A stretch of 64,000 nucleotides of DNA from an uncultured Altererythrobacter sp. Its GTDB lineage: Bacteria > Pseudomonadota > Alphaproteobacteria > Sphingomonadales > Sphingomonadaceae. The notes below the pieces were generated by a model. That model searched no databases, had not been told where the DNA came from, and was given only the letters and a program-made list of their open reading frames with translations. The stretch spans positions 62,001 through 126,000 of the forward strand of contig CAJXNC010000005.1 in NCBI GenBank assembly GCA_913056125.1. Reading direction: 5' to 3'. Below are positions 43,131 to 51,180 of the stretch, piece after piece; position 1 is the first letter of the stretch, and every line of letters starts with the position of its first letter. The translations under genes were made by a program, and so were the position numbers.

Positions 43131-44510
43131 ATGGCCAGCAAAAAAGATCTCATCACCACAATCTTGAAAGAACTGCGAAAGGCGCAGACCGAGAAGTGGA
43201 CGCCGCCCAAGCCGGGTCCGGTCAAAAAGCTGCGATTTCCGCCAACGCTGGCCTTGGGCAACGGCGAATATCTCAAGGCAACAGAAGCCCTGCGAAACGC
43301 AGTCCATGATTATGCCAGGCTATGCTGGAACAATGATCCGGCGATAAAGCCCCGCTTTAAGATCGATGAACTCGCGAAATTGGCAGAATACGCCATTGCG
43401 AACGTGCTTGCCAAAACCGATTCTGACCGGCCCGACGAAGACCTCGTGGACGAAGTCGAAGAAGAGGTTCGGGAGCGGCTCAACGAGGATTTGCTTCGCC
43501 ACAGGCAGACAATCGAGTTGACAGTGGGTTGCCATCTCTTCGAGGGCGATAACGCCTATCCCTTGCGTGTCGGCCCCGTGATCTTTGAGACACGCGAACA
43601 ATGGCGCAAGCGGCTTGTCGCGAGAAACAAGCTCTCGCGCACTAGCGCGCGCAGACTTGAAGCCATTTGGTCGGGTAAACCAAGACGGGCACGCAAAGCC
43701 TCCGCTGATTCCCAAACCGAATACGCAATCCTCAAAGCAATCGGGGAATGCCCCGTCGCTTGCACCATCGAGACCGATGGCCTCTCATCCAAGAACATCG
43801 AAGAAAAGGGTCTGCTGGCCGCACGGCTGGCCATGTCAGCCATTTCGCTGATGTGGGAACGCCCTTCCCAGGGCGTCCAGTGGATGAAATTACTCTATGA
43901 TCGGAAGCTGCCCAACCGCCACACTGTCAGCTTTGGCGAAGGAAAATACCCTGGCAGTTCGTCCGCAAAGTCCGAGATGCCCGTTGGGCGCTGGACGGAC
44001 AATGAACTTGTCTCGAACCTGACCGAAAACCAATGGCTGCTGGATCAGGTTGGGGAAGCGCTACTCAACTACGTCCAGCCTGGACGCCCGGTTGATCGTC
44101 CGAAGGTCATGAATGCAATTTTCATGAGCCTGTTGTGGTTTCATGAAGCGACTCGCGAGCCTCTCGATCAGATCGCAATCACAAAATTCGCAGCCAGCAT
44201 GGACGCGCTTGTGGGAGGCAATGGCGAACGTGCAATCGTCAATCTGCTCGGCGCTCGGCTAAACTACAAGCCGGACGGTCCGTTGTTCAAGGATGGCCGC
44301 ACCACCAAGAGTGTAATCAGCAAGATTTATAGCAATGGTCGAAGCCGCCTCATCCATGGTTCGAGCCAAGATTTTGCCGATGACTGGACGCATATCCGCT
44401 CAAGCGCTGAAGTGACAGCGCGTCTCTGCCTCACCACTTCCTGCGGCTGGCTTTATCGGAACAGGAATTCCGACGATCTGGAAGGCCTAAGGGCGAGCAT
44501 AGACGAATGA
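43131..44510 (+). CDS. HEPN-like (ApeA-type) RNase candidate
   Basis: 459 residues from the ATG at 43131. The frame is open upstream to a GTG inside the CG tract, but that segment does not look coding. Arg404 to His409 in NGRSRLIHGSS makes an RxxxxH motif within a C-terminal helical region (about 340-440), typical of HEPN RNases and the ApeA-like HEPN family. The N-terminal half is charged and helical (LVDEVEEEVRERLN). It is divergent from the SIR2 operon. Probable role: tRNA or RNA cleavage during infection; possibly independent of SIR2. Confidence 0.6.
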   Translation: MASKKDLITTILKELRKAQTEKWTPPKPGPVKKLRFPPTLALGNGEYLKATEALRNAVHDYARLCWNNDPAIKPRFKIDELAKLAEYAIANVLAKTDSDRPDEDLVDEVEEEVRERLNEDLLRHRQTIELTVGCHLFEGDNAYPLRVGPVIFETREQWRKRLVARNKLSRTSARRLEAIWSGKPRRARKASADSQTEYAILKAIGECPVACTIETDGLSSKNIEEKGLLAARLAMSAISLMWERPSQGVQWMKLLYDRKLPNRHTVSFGEGKYPGSSSAKSEMPVGRWTDNELVSNLTENQWLLDQVGEALLNYVQPGRPVDRPKVMNAIFMSLLWFHEATREPLDQIAITKFAASMDALVGGNGERAIVNLLGARLNYKPDGPLFKDGRTTKSVISKIYSNGRSRLIHGSSQDFADDWTHIRSSAEVTARLCLTTSCGWLYRNRNSDDLEGLRASIDE

Positions 44511-44610
44511 GGCTCGAAACGCTGAAACATCCAGAGACTGGAGGTAAGCAATCCAGCCGAAAAGCGCAGATCATTCTTGCTTCGCAACTGGATACCGCGA
44601 GGGATACGGG

Positions 44611-45114
44611 ATGACGGAGTATGACTTTTCAGAACTGAGTCAGCGCGAACACATCATGCGCTCGAAGCAAGGGGATCACCAAATGCTGATTGCCCTCTTG
44701 CGATCTGGGGAAAAGCTCTCTGCGGAAACGAGACGCTACCTCGCGGATCAGATTTCGAGGGAACCAAAGAAGCGCTTTGCTGCGGAAAAGAGAAAAGGAT
44801 CATCCAGGGCAACGATAGAAAGAGATCGTGGCTTGTTATCCCTTGTCATCAAGGCGAAACTAGACCTAGCCATCGCCAAGCTTGATCTTTCACGGGCCGA
44901 ATTGTCAGGCACGCCAAATGAGATTCTAGCCTATCCAAAAGTGGTGAAACTCCTGCATACGTTTTGGGCTGACGTTCCTGATAGTCACGCCCTGGATCTT
45001 CTGGCCGAGCGAGGATACGAATTCTCGCAAGATGATCTAAATAACGCCAAGCGCCGCTACCCGGGCTGGGCAAAGATCAGTAGCGAGAGGCCTCTGCTTA
45101 CATTCTCTCCCTGA
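44611..45114 (+). CDS. Hypothetical protein of the element
   Basis: 167 residues, charged and mostly helical, with a basic stretch (EPKKRFAAEKRKGSSRATIE) near residues 50-70 that could touch nucleic acid and a YPGWAKI tail. No signal peptide, membrane segment or family match. It lies between the HEPN-like gene and the replication module and may belong to either. The 100-base gap before it holds no obvious gene. Confidence 0.55.
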   Translation: MTEYDFSELSQREHIMRSKQGDHQMLIALLRSGEKLSAETRRYLADQISREPKKRFAAEKRKGSSRATIERDRGLLSLVIKAKLDLAIAKLDLSRAELSGTPNEILAYPKVVKLLHTFWADVPDSHALDLLAERGYEFSQDDLNNAKRRYPGWAKISSERPLLTFSP

Positions 45115-45183
45115 CGCCATGATGTAGCTGTGAGTCCCATGCCGTGCAGATCATTCCGTCGACGGCCAAATGGGAACTGATTC

Positions 45184-45369
45184 ATGCAGCAAGCACCATC
45201 GCCAACGAAAATTGGATATAGCATCAAGGAGGCTTGCGAAGCGTCAAGCTTGGGCAGGTCAACGATCTACAATCACATTGCTGCGGGACGCCTCCGTGCC
45301 ACGCGGATTGGCGGGCGCACCGTTATTCCCGCCGAGAGTCTCCATACGCTGATAGCGGGCGAGAATTGA
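45184..45369 (+). CDS. Excisionase/AlpA-like helix-turn-helix protein
   Basis: 61 residues. YSIKEACEASSLGRSTIYNHIAAGRLRATRIGGRTVIPAESL is the MerR-like winged HTH of excisionase/AlpA proteins in phage satellites and integrative elements. It probably binds att or promoter DNA to direct excision or turn on the replication genes that follow. It starts at an ATG after a weak purine-rich leader. Confidence 0.82.
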   Translation: MQQAPSPTKIGYSIKEACEASSLGRSTIYNHIAAGRLRATRIGGRTVIPAESLHTLIAGEN

Positions 45370-45654
45370 GCCATGCCTCAGAATTGCGAAACCCCGCACG
45401 AGGGCGGGGCGTCGCGCAATCAACTTGGCCGCTGGTTGCTCGTCTCTCTTACCTCTCTCCAGACGCCTTCGCAAGCGATCCCCCCGGGAACCGTTCGTCA
45501 ACCTGACATCTGCAGCTTGCTCGAATTGTGCCGGTCGAACTTGGCGCAATCGGGCGCCGCTGGTTGGGCCGATCCCACTTGCTCGATGCGGTCCTGTTTT
45601 AGCCCAATCAACAGATGTCCGCTGCGGCTCGCTGACATAGGGGGGGGCCGCACT
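45370..45654. other. Interval before the primase gene, no convincing gene
   Basis: 285 bases between the HTH gene and the Toprim gene. A frame runs through on the plus strand into the Toprim gene, but its translation (many Ser, Cys and Pro) is not protein-like and the primase has its own G-rich ribosome binding site. A regulatory or untranslated leader role is possible. I see no repeat or hairpin that stands out. Confidence 0.4.
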
Positions 45655-46581
45655 GTGAACGTCGATGTTGACGCGATTGCGCGCTACTATGGTGGCAAGG
45701 TCTGTAGAGGCAATGCGCTGATCCCGACGCCAGGCCACAGCAGCCGCGATAGGGGAACCGCGATCAAGGCCAGCGCGCACGCTCCCGATGGCTGCCTTGT
45801 CGTCTGCTACAATGGCACTCAGGCCGATGCTCTGGCAGTCAAGGAAATGCTTCGCGCGGACGGCTTCTTAGCGGCAGATGGCGGGCACGAACTGTCAGCA
45901 GCGGAACGGCGTTCGATCCGGCAGGCCGAAGTTGCCCGCAAGCGCGAGCGGCTGGCGGCTGAGGAGGCGGCGGCACGATGCGCAGCGGACCTGTGGGCCA
46001 ATGCCAGCCGCGCCGACCCCGCGCACCCCTATCTTGTCGCTAAGGCGCTAGAGCCGTTCGGTATCCGGCAGGCGGTGCGCGACTTGCTGGTGCCGATGGT
46101 CGATCCCGGCTTTCGTCTGTGGAACGTTCAGCGCATCCGGCCCAATGGTTTTAAGCTGTTTGGCAAGGACGCTCGCACGGCTGGCCTGTTCTGGCCCCAT
46201 GCCGTGCACCTGAGCGATGGCAGGCCATCGGCTGGCCCGCTGGTGATCGGGGAAGGCTTTGCCACAATGGCGGCTGTCCATTCGGCAACCGGCTTTGGCG
46301 TTGTCGCTGCGATGTCCGCGCGAAATCTCGAAACCGTGGCGCACCTCATGCGGAAGCTGTTCCCCACCCGCGAACTGATCCTTGCTGCCGACGATGATCG
46401 CCGCCCTGCCGAGAATGTTGGCCTTCGCAACGCCAGGAAGGCGGCTCAGGCCATTGGCGGGGTTGTGGCCACTCCAAGGCCGAAAACGTGTTCAGCGAAC
46501 TCCAGCGTCGATTTTGCGGACATTCCGCGCAGAGATGTGGCTGGGCGTATCGAAGTAGCGCGATTGGAACGGTCGGCATGA
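45655..46581 (+). CDS. Toprim-domain (DUF7146) primase-like protein
   Basis: 308 residues from a GTG at 45655, preceded by a run of eight G. RYYGGKVCRGNALIPTPGHS at the N-terminus is the primase zinc-binding-like opening (DUF7146). The Toprim motif follows: LVIGEGFATMAAVHSATG (acidic glutamate) and ELILAADDDRR (DxD metal site). It probably synthesises primers for element replication. It is coupled to the RepA-like ATPase by ATGA. Confidence 0.85.
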   Translation: MNVDVDAIARYYGGKVCRGNALIPTPGHSSRDRGTAIKASAHAPDGCLVVCYNGTQADALAVKEMLRADGFLAADGGHELSAAERRSIRQAEVARKRERLAAEEAAARCAADLWANASRADPAHPYLVAKALEPFGIRQAVRDLLVPMVDPGFRLWNVQRIRPNGFKLFGKDARTAGLFWPHAVHLSDGRPSAGPLVIGEGFATMAAVHSATGFGVVAAMSARNLETVAHLMRKLFPTRELILAADDDRRPAENVGLRNARKAAQAIGGVVATPRPKTCSANSSVDFADIPRRDVAGRIEVARLERSA

Positions 46582-47708
46582 TGTCCTCGCAACCTATGGA
46601 CCTTGCAGAAGTGGCGCTCGATGAAGCCGGTTCTCGCATCGCGGCGGCAAGCATTAAGACCCTGGACCTTGCGGCACTTGCCCATGTGGAACCAACGCCG
46701 AAGCACTTTATCGTGCCCAAATTGGCCCCAGCGGGAGAGGTGACCCTTTTCACGGGTCCGGGAGGCGCGGGCAAATCCTTGTTGGCCCAGCAATTGGCAA
46801 CTAGCGTAGCTGCTGGCGTTTCGACACTTGGCCTTGAACTGCGGCAGTCACCGGCGCTTTATCTCACTTGCGAGGATGATGCCGATGAACTTCATTGGCG
46901 GCAAACGCATATCTGCAAAATGCTCGGCGTCCGAATGGAGAGTCTTGCCGAAAAGCTTCATTTGTCCAGCTTGCGTGGCAATCTAAACAACGCGCTTGGC
47001 ATGGATGGGAAGGGCGATGAATTTGAACTTACCCCTGCCTACACTCGACTTACTGAGAAGGTCCGTCAGGCGGGCGCAAAATTCGTTGCTCTCGACAACA
47101 TCGCTCACCTATTTGTCGGAAACGAGAACGATCGGGGTTCAGTGACCCGCTTCGTCAATGCCCTAAACCGGTTGGCGGGTGAGACGGGCGCTGCCGTCGT
47201 CTTACTGGGGCACCCGAACAAAATCGGCGATACCTATTCTGGTTCGACTGCGTGGCTGAATGCCGTCCGCTCCCAATTTACTCTTAATCACGACCTGCAA
47301 ACCAACATGCGAACTCTGACGATTGGCAAGGCAAACTATGCGCAAATGGGGGATTCGATCCGCCTTGTGTGGCTGGACTGGGCCTTCATTCTCGAGGACG
47401 AATTGCCGCCGGACACGGCACGCTCGATAGAAGAAGCCGCGCGCGCCAGAACCGAGGACAAAGCATTCATGCGATGCCTCGCTGCCTGCACTAAACGGAG
47501 GCGCAATGTTTCCCACCAGCCTGGCAGTAACTATGCGCCCAAGATTTTCGCGGCGATGACTGAAGCGCAGGGCATCAAGAAGTCGGCGTTCGAATCCGCA
47601 ATGGAACGGTTATTGTATCGTGCGGAGATTGAACTGGATGTAGAGCTTTGGAAGGGATCAAACCGACATTTCAAGCGCGGCATCCAGGCAACGGATCGGA
47701 ATCGATGA
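46578..47708 (+). CDS. AAA_25/RepA-like hexameric ATPase
   Basis: 376 residues. Walker A is TGPGGAGKSLLAQQLA near residue 55, followed by a Walker B-type hydrophobic strand ending FVALDNIAHLF and the VVLLGHPNKIGDTYSGS sensor region of RepA/DnaB-type hexameric helicases. A C-terminal winged-helix-like tail follows (FAAMTEAQGIKKSAFESAM). Together with the coupled Toprim protein it forms the element's replication pair. A second ATG lies 3 bases downstream of the chosen start. Confidence 0.88.
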   Translation: MMSSQPMDLAEVALDEAGSRIAAASIKTLDLAALAHVEPTPKHFIVPKLAPAGEVTLFTGPGGAGKSLLAQQLATSVAAGVSTLGLELRQSPALYLTCEDDADELHWRQTHICKMLGVRMESLAEKLHLSSLRGNLNNALGMDGKGDEFELTPAYTRLTEKVRQAGAKFVALDNIAHLFVGNENDRGSVTRFVNALNRLAGETGAAVVLLGHPNKIGDTYSGSTAWLNAVRSQFTLNHDLQTNMRTLTIGKANYAQMGDSIRLVWLDWAFILEDELPPDTARSIEEAARARTEDKAFMRCLAACTKRRRNVSHQPGSNYAPKIFAAMTEAQGIKKSAFESAMERLLYRAEIELDVELWKGSNRHFKRGIQATDRNR

Positions 47709-47917
47709 GCGTTACACCACTTACTCTTTCGCGCGCCATTGCCATGCGCCAACCCCTGTGCGCTATTTGCGCCAACCCATGGCCGAAACCCATAATGGCC
47801 CTTGCGTCAAACTGCGCTGCAAGTGCGCCACACACCCCCCTAATACTACGTATTACGGCTGCGGCCCTTCGAGGTCCGCCGCCATCATGAAACTGTCATG
47901 CGCGAGGATGTGTCTGT

Positions 47918-48529
47918 TCACGCGCTGTCGACGGCAAAAGACGCCAGATAACGACATGAGCATTGGTCTGGGTGTGAGCAGGATCCAAGCGGCAATAGCG
48001 GTGCGTTTGAAACACGAACTGAATTGCGATCCATTTTCGCGGCGGCCCCACATGGTCCAGCGGCCATGTTGGAGGCACAAAAGACTGCATCATTGACGCC
48101 AGTAGATTTGAAGTTTTCCAAATCACGCGAAGTGCAGAGCGCCGTCGAGATCGTAAGGCCAATCACATTGGCGGAATTTATTGGATCATTCGCTCCTGCC
48201 TCGTTCAAGGTAGCGAGAAGCTGCTTGGACAGTTTCACATTCGACCGAAGGCCAAGTGCTTTCAGAGCGACTGGGTCGAGCAGATCCCCCTGTTTGCGAA
48301 GCTCCTTATAGGTCAAAAATCTTTCGGGATGATCGGCAAAGGCTGATTCATAGAAGGCCATCGCATCCGGCTCACACTTTACGAGGCCCGACAGATTGAC
48401 GGCATATGAAATTGCTTCGGCCTTCTCCCTCCTACTCATTGCCGATTGAACAATCGATCCACGTGTGGCGGCCCAGCCGGATTTCTCGCCGCCTCGGAAA
48501 ACTCTTTTCAACCAGCCGAGAACCGCCAA
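47918..48529 (-). CDS. Hypothetical protein with Cys-rich C-terminus
   Basis: 203 residues. Helical N-terminus (GWLKRVFRGG) and a C-terminal LPLGSCSHPDQCSCRYLAS where Cys spacing CxxxxxCxC with a preceding Pro resembles zinc-binding ends of phage head-type and related proteins. It is the last gene before the tRNA end of the element, on the opposite strand to the replication genes. The 209 bases between it and the ATPase gene contain no supported gene. Confidence 0.5.
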   Translation of the reverse strand: MAVLGWLKRVFRGGEKSGWAATRGSIVQSAMSRREKAEAISYAVNLSGLVKCEPDAMAFYESAFADHPERFLTYKELRKQGDLLDPVALKALGLRSNVKLSKQLLATLNEAGANDPINSANVIGLTISTALCTSRDLENFKSTGVNDAVFCASNMAAGPCGAAAKMDRNSVRVSNAPLLPLGSCSHPDQCSCRYLASFAVDSA

Positions 48530-48595
48530 AAACGACCCCTGTTTTCCATACGTATTCCATACGTCACCAAAGCCGATGCCGTAACTATCTGATTT

Positions 48596-48674
<79 letters not shown>

Positions 48675-48764
48675 ATCATGCCGAAAACGGCAGCGCCGCG
48701 CCTAGCAATCGCCGGGCGCAGCGCCAAGAGATATTCTGAAGGTGGGGCCGAAGCCCGCGAAGGC

Positions 48765-49169
48765 CTACTGCTGGGTACCGCCTTCACCGAACTGGTTGAG
48801 ATAGTGGCCGTCCTCATAAGTGATGGTGACGTTGAAGCCACCATTGCGGCCATCGCGCAGCGGGTAATAGGTCAGGTCGATCTTCTGGCCGGGCTCAACT
48901 GCGCGGCGCGTCCAGCCATAGCGAACCAAATGGTTCGGACTCATGCCCTCGAAGGCCCAGCGCGTACCATCCTCGTCCCGAACGTAGAGGAAGGTGTGCG
49001 GATTGGTCCATTCCCACCGCTCGACAGTCACGCCCTTGAGCTCAACCTCGTCGCCCCAGGCGAACATCGCCGTGGAGTGATGGGCGGAGCCCGGAACGGA
49101 AAGCATGGCGAGCCCGGTGAGGGCGGCGGCGCTGCCGAGCGCAATACGGCGTGTAGTGTTGCTGAACAT
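48765..49169 (-). CDS. DUF6152 family exported protein
   Basis: 134 residues from the ATG at 49169, which has GGAG 6 bases upstream; the ATG at 49181 lacks one. A signal peptide (about 1-31, ending PGSAHH) exposes an N-terminal His pair (HHSTAMF) typical of DUF6152, then [15 protein letters not shown] and [15 protein letters not shown]. The HHS start after cleavage suggests a metal site. It is divergent from the secreted protein at 49353 across a region with an inverted repeat. Confidence 0.88.
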   Translation of the reverse strand: MFSNTTRRIALGSAAALTGLAMLSVPGSAHHSTAMFAWGDEVELKGVTVERWEWTNPHTFLYVRDEDGTRWAFEGMSPNHLVRYGWTRRAVEPGQKIDLTYYPLRDGRNGGFNVTITYEDGHYLNQFGEGGTQQ

Positions 49170-49247
49170 ATCACTCTCCATGGAACAGGCAGTCTGAATG
49201 CCACCTGATCGCCTTTGTCGATTGTCTGCCAGAATTTCCCGGACAGA

Positions 49248-49271
49248 ATCAAGTAGCCGGGTTGACTTGAT
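49248..49271. promoter_or_regulatory. Inverted repeat ATCAAGT-N10-ACTTGAT in divergent promoter
   Basis: A perfect 7-base-arm inverted repeat lies in the 183-base region between the DUF6152 gene (minus) and the secreted protein (plus). TTGACT next to the right arm could serve as a -35 element, so a protein bound here would control one or both genes. No regulator gene is adjacent. Confidence 0.45.
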
Positions 49272-49352
49272 ACGATTTGCGACATCAATTGGCTGGGCAA
49301 ACGCAATACGGTCGGCGAGACCGATGCGAGGATTATGCCGGGAGGATTACTG

Positions 49353-50159
49353 ATGAAGGCTTTGGCCAGGATCGCATTTGCGGGCTCTGCCGCTGCCCTG
49401 TTGGCCGCACCTGTTGCGGCGATCGCGCAAGACGAAGATTATACGCCGCCGCGCGCCACAGGCTACGAAGAAGTACTCGAACTGCCCGACTGGACCGGCA
49501 TCTGGTATCCTGACTGGTCACTGCTGTTTGCGGGTCGCGAAGCCGTCGAGCCGAAGTTCACACCGCTCGGCCAGCGCCTGGTCGACGAATACAGGGCCTC
49601 GATTTCGGCAAATGGGCCAAGCCAGGAAGCGCAGGCCAAGTGCCTGCCGCCGGGCCTGCCGGGCATGATGCAGCAGCCCTATCCGATCGAGATCCTGTTC
49701 TCGCCCGGACGCGTGTCGATCATCACCGAAGCCTATAACCAGATCCAGCGCATCTATACCGACGGGCGCGAACTGCCCGATCCATATTATGCGGACCTGT
49801 TCTTCACCGGCAACTCGGTCGGCCACTGGGAAGGCGACACGCTGGTAGTCGATGTGATCGGCCTGCATCCCGAAACCAATCTTGTCGCGGGAGTAAAGCA
49901 TACCGAAGCAAGCCGCTTGCAGGAACGCATCTACCTGCAAGCACCGGGCGAACTGGTGGTCGAGATGACCTTCTATAACGAGGAACTGCTGGAAGAGCCG
50001 ATGACGACCAAGATCGCCTATCGCCTCGATAACGAATTCCCCATGCGCGAATGGATCTGCGCGGAGAACAATCGCCTGGTAAGCGGCGAGGACGGGGCCA
50101 ATATCGACCTCGGCTTCGAACACCTCGACGAACCCGACCAGTTCGGCCCGTCGGACTGA
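49353..50159 (+). CDS. Secreted hypothetical protein paired with DUF6152
   Basis: 268 residues from the ATG at 49353, with GGAGG 7 bases upstream. A signal peptide (about 1-28, ending AAIAQDED) is followed by LPDWTGIWYPDWS, CLPPGLPGMM, RIYTDGRELPD and SVGHWEGDTLVVDVIGL. These blocks recur in a family often encoded beside DUF6152 proteins in sphingomonads. No enzymatic motif is recognised. It could bind or process a hydrophobic substrate in the periplasm, which is inference from its company. Confidence 0.78.
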   Translation: MKALARIAFAGSAAALLAAPVAAIAQDEDYTPPRATGYEEVLELPDWTGIWYPDWSLLFAGREAVEPKFTPLGQRLVDEYRASISANGPSQEAQAKCLPPGLPGMMQQPYPIEILFSPGRVSIITEAYNQIQRIYTDGRELPDPYYADLFFTGNSVGHWEGDTLVVDVIGLHPETNLVAGVKHTEASRLQERIYLQAPGELVVEMTFYNEELLEEPMTTKIAYRLDNEFPMREWICAENNRLVSGEDGANIDLGFEHLDEPDQFGPSD

Positions 50160-50216
50160 CACACTAGTCCGATTCGCTAACCAAATGGCAAGCATGGCGG
50201 CGCTATCAGGGCCGCC

Positions 50217-50612
50217 ATGAATGCCGTCCCCCCGACCTTCCGGCCGCGCGCCGAACGCTCTACAGCTGGCGCCAATGCCACCAGCATGCGCTGGGCCGCG
50301 CTGAGCGAGGCGGGCAAGGTGGTGGCCATGCTCGCCGGTGTCGAACCGGAAGCGCAAGATGCGCAGGCGCGCAATTTCCCCGCCTTGCTGCGCGATTGCC
50401 CGCATTGGCGGCGCAAGCTGGCGGAAGACGCGGTAGCCGATCTGGCCGCAATGATGGAACCGGGCCTCAGCACTTTGCTGGCGGTCAATGCGCGTGGCGC
50501 TGATCCCCGTCCAGCGGCGAGCGCCCTGTGGGCCGAATTCGTCGAGGCACGCGCCGCCATCTTGGCGCTTCTTCCTCCGACCGGCAGCATGGGTCCGCGC
50601 CGCAGCGCCTGA
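50217..50612 (+). CDS. Hypothetical protein
   Basis: 131 residues, Ala-rich and helical, no signal peptide or membrane span. CPHWRRKLAEDAVADLAAMMEPGL is the most distinctive stretch. It lies upstream of mmcB on the same strand, with a 64-base gap. I do not recognise the family. Confidence 0.55.
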   Translation: MNAVPPTFRPRAERSTAGANATSMRWAALSEAGKVVAMLAGVEPEAQDAQARNFPALLRDCPHWRRKLAEDAVADLAAMMEPGLSTLLAVNARGADPRPAASALWAEFVEARAAILALLPPTGSMGPRRSA

Positions 50613-50676
50613 TCGGCACCGATTGCGGGCATTCTCCCCGCTTGACCATGTTCCCATTTCGTTCCAGTTTCGATGC

Positions 50677-51177
50677 ATGGCTGATTCGCTACCCAAGGTT
50701 GTCGCCGGAGAAACGGTGGAACTGCGCTCGCTCGCCGTAGCACGCGGCATTTGCCGCCTCTTCGCGCGCAACGATATCTGGGTGATCCCGGAAATGCCGC
50801 TGCGCAATGGCCGGCGGGCGGACCTGATGGGTATCGACCCCAAGGGACGTATCGTGATCGTCGAGATCAAGACCGCGCGCGGCGACCTGATGGGCGATGG
50901 CAAATGGCCTGACTATCTCGACTTTTGCGACCGCTTCTTCTGGGGCCTGCCGCCCGAGCTCGACCGCGCCTGCCTGGAGGGTGAGGATTTCCGGCCCGAC
51001 ATGTGCGGCGTGATCGTGGCCGACGAATATGATGCCGAGATCATCCGGCCTGCACCGAGCCAGCCGCTGGCCGCAGCGCGGCGCAAGGTCGAGGTGGAAC
51101 GTCTCGCCCGCGCCGCGCTACGCCGCAACACGGTTTTGGGAGATCCGCATTGCGATCGCTGGGGTGGCAGCGGCTAA
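50677..51177 (+). CDS. mmcB: MmcB family DNA repair protein
   Basis: 166 residues from ATG at 50677; the longer open frame begins within the upstream gene. A restriction-endonuclease-like core (RRADLMGIDPKGRIVIVEIKTARGDL, with Asp and ExK) matches MmcB, an alphaproteobacterial putative nuclease tied to mitomycin C tolerance and the DNA damage response. No LexA box was searched for systematically. Confidence 0.85.
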   Translation: MADSLPKVVAGETVELRSLAVARGICRLFARNDIWVIPEMPLRNGRRADLMGIDPKGRIVIVEIKTARGDLMGDGKWPDYLDFCDRFFWGLPPELDRACLEGEDFRPDMCGVIVADEYDAEIIRPAPSQPLAAARRKVEVERLARAALRRNTVLGDPHCDRWGGSG

Positions 51178-51180
51178 CCG

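Noticed and set aside
45373-45654. Extended N-terminus of the Toprim protein
   Set aside because: Composition is not protein-like and a strong G-rich ribosome binding site precedes the GTG at 45655.
47705-47890. 61-residue frame coupled (ATGA) to the RepA-like gene
   Set aside because: The translation is Pro/Ala/Cys-rich with no protein-like pattern, and the overlap alone is not enough support.
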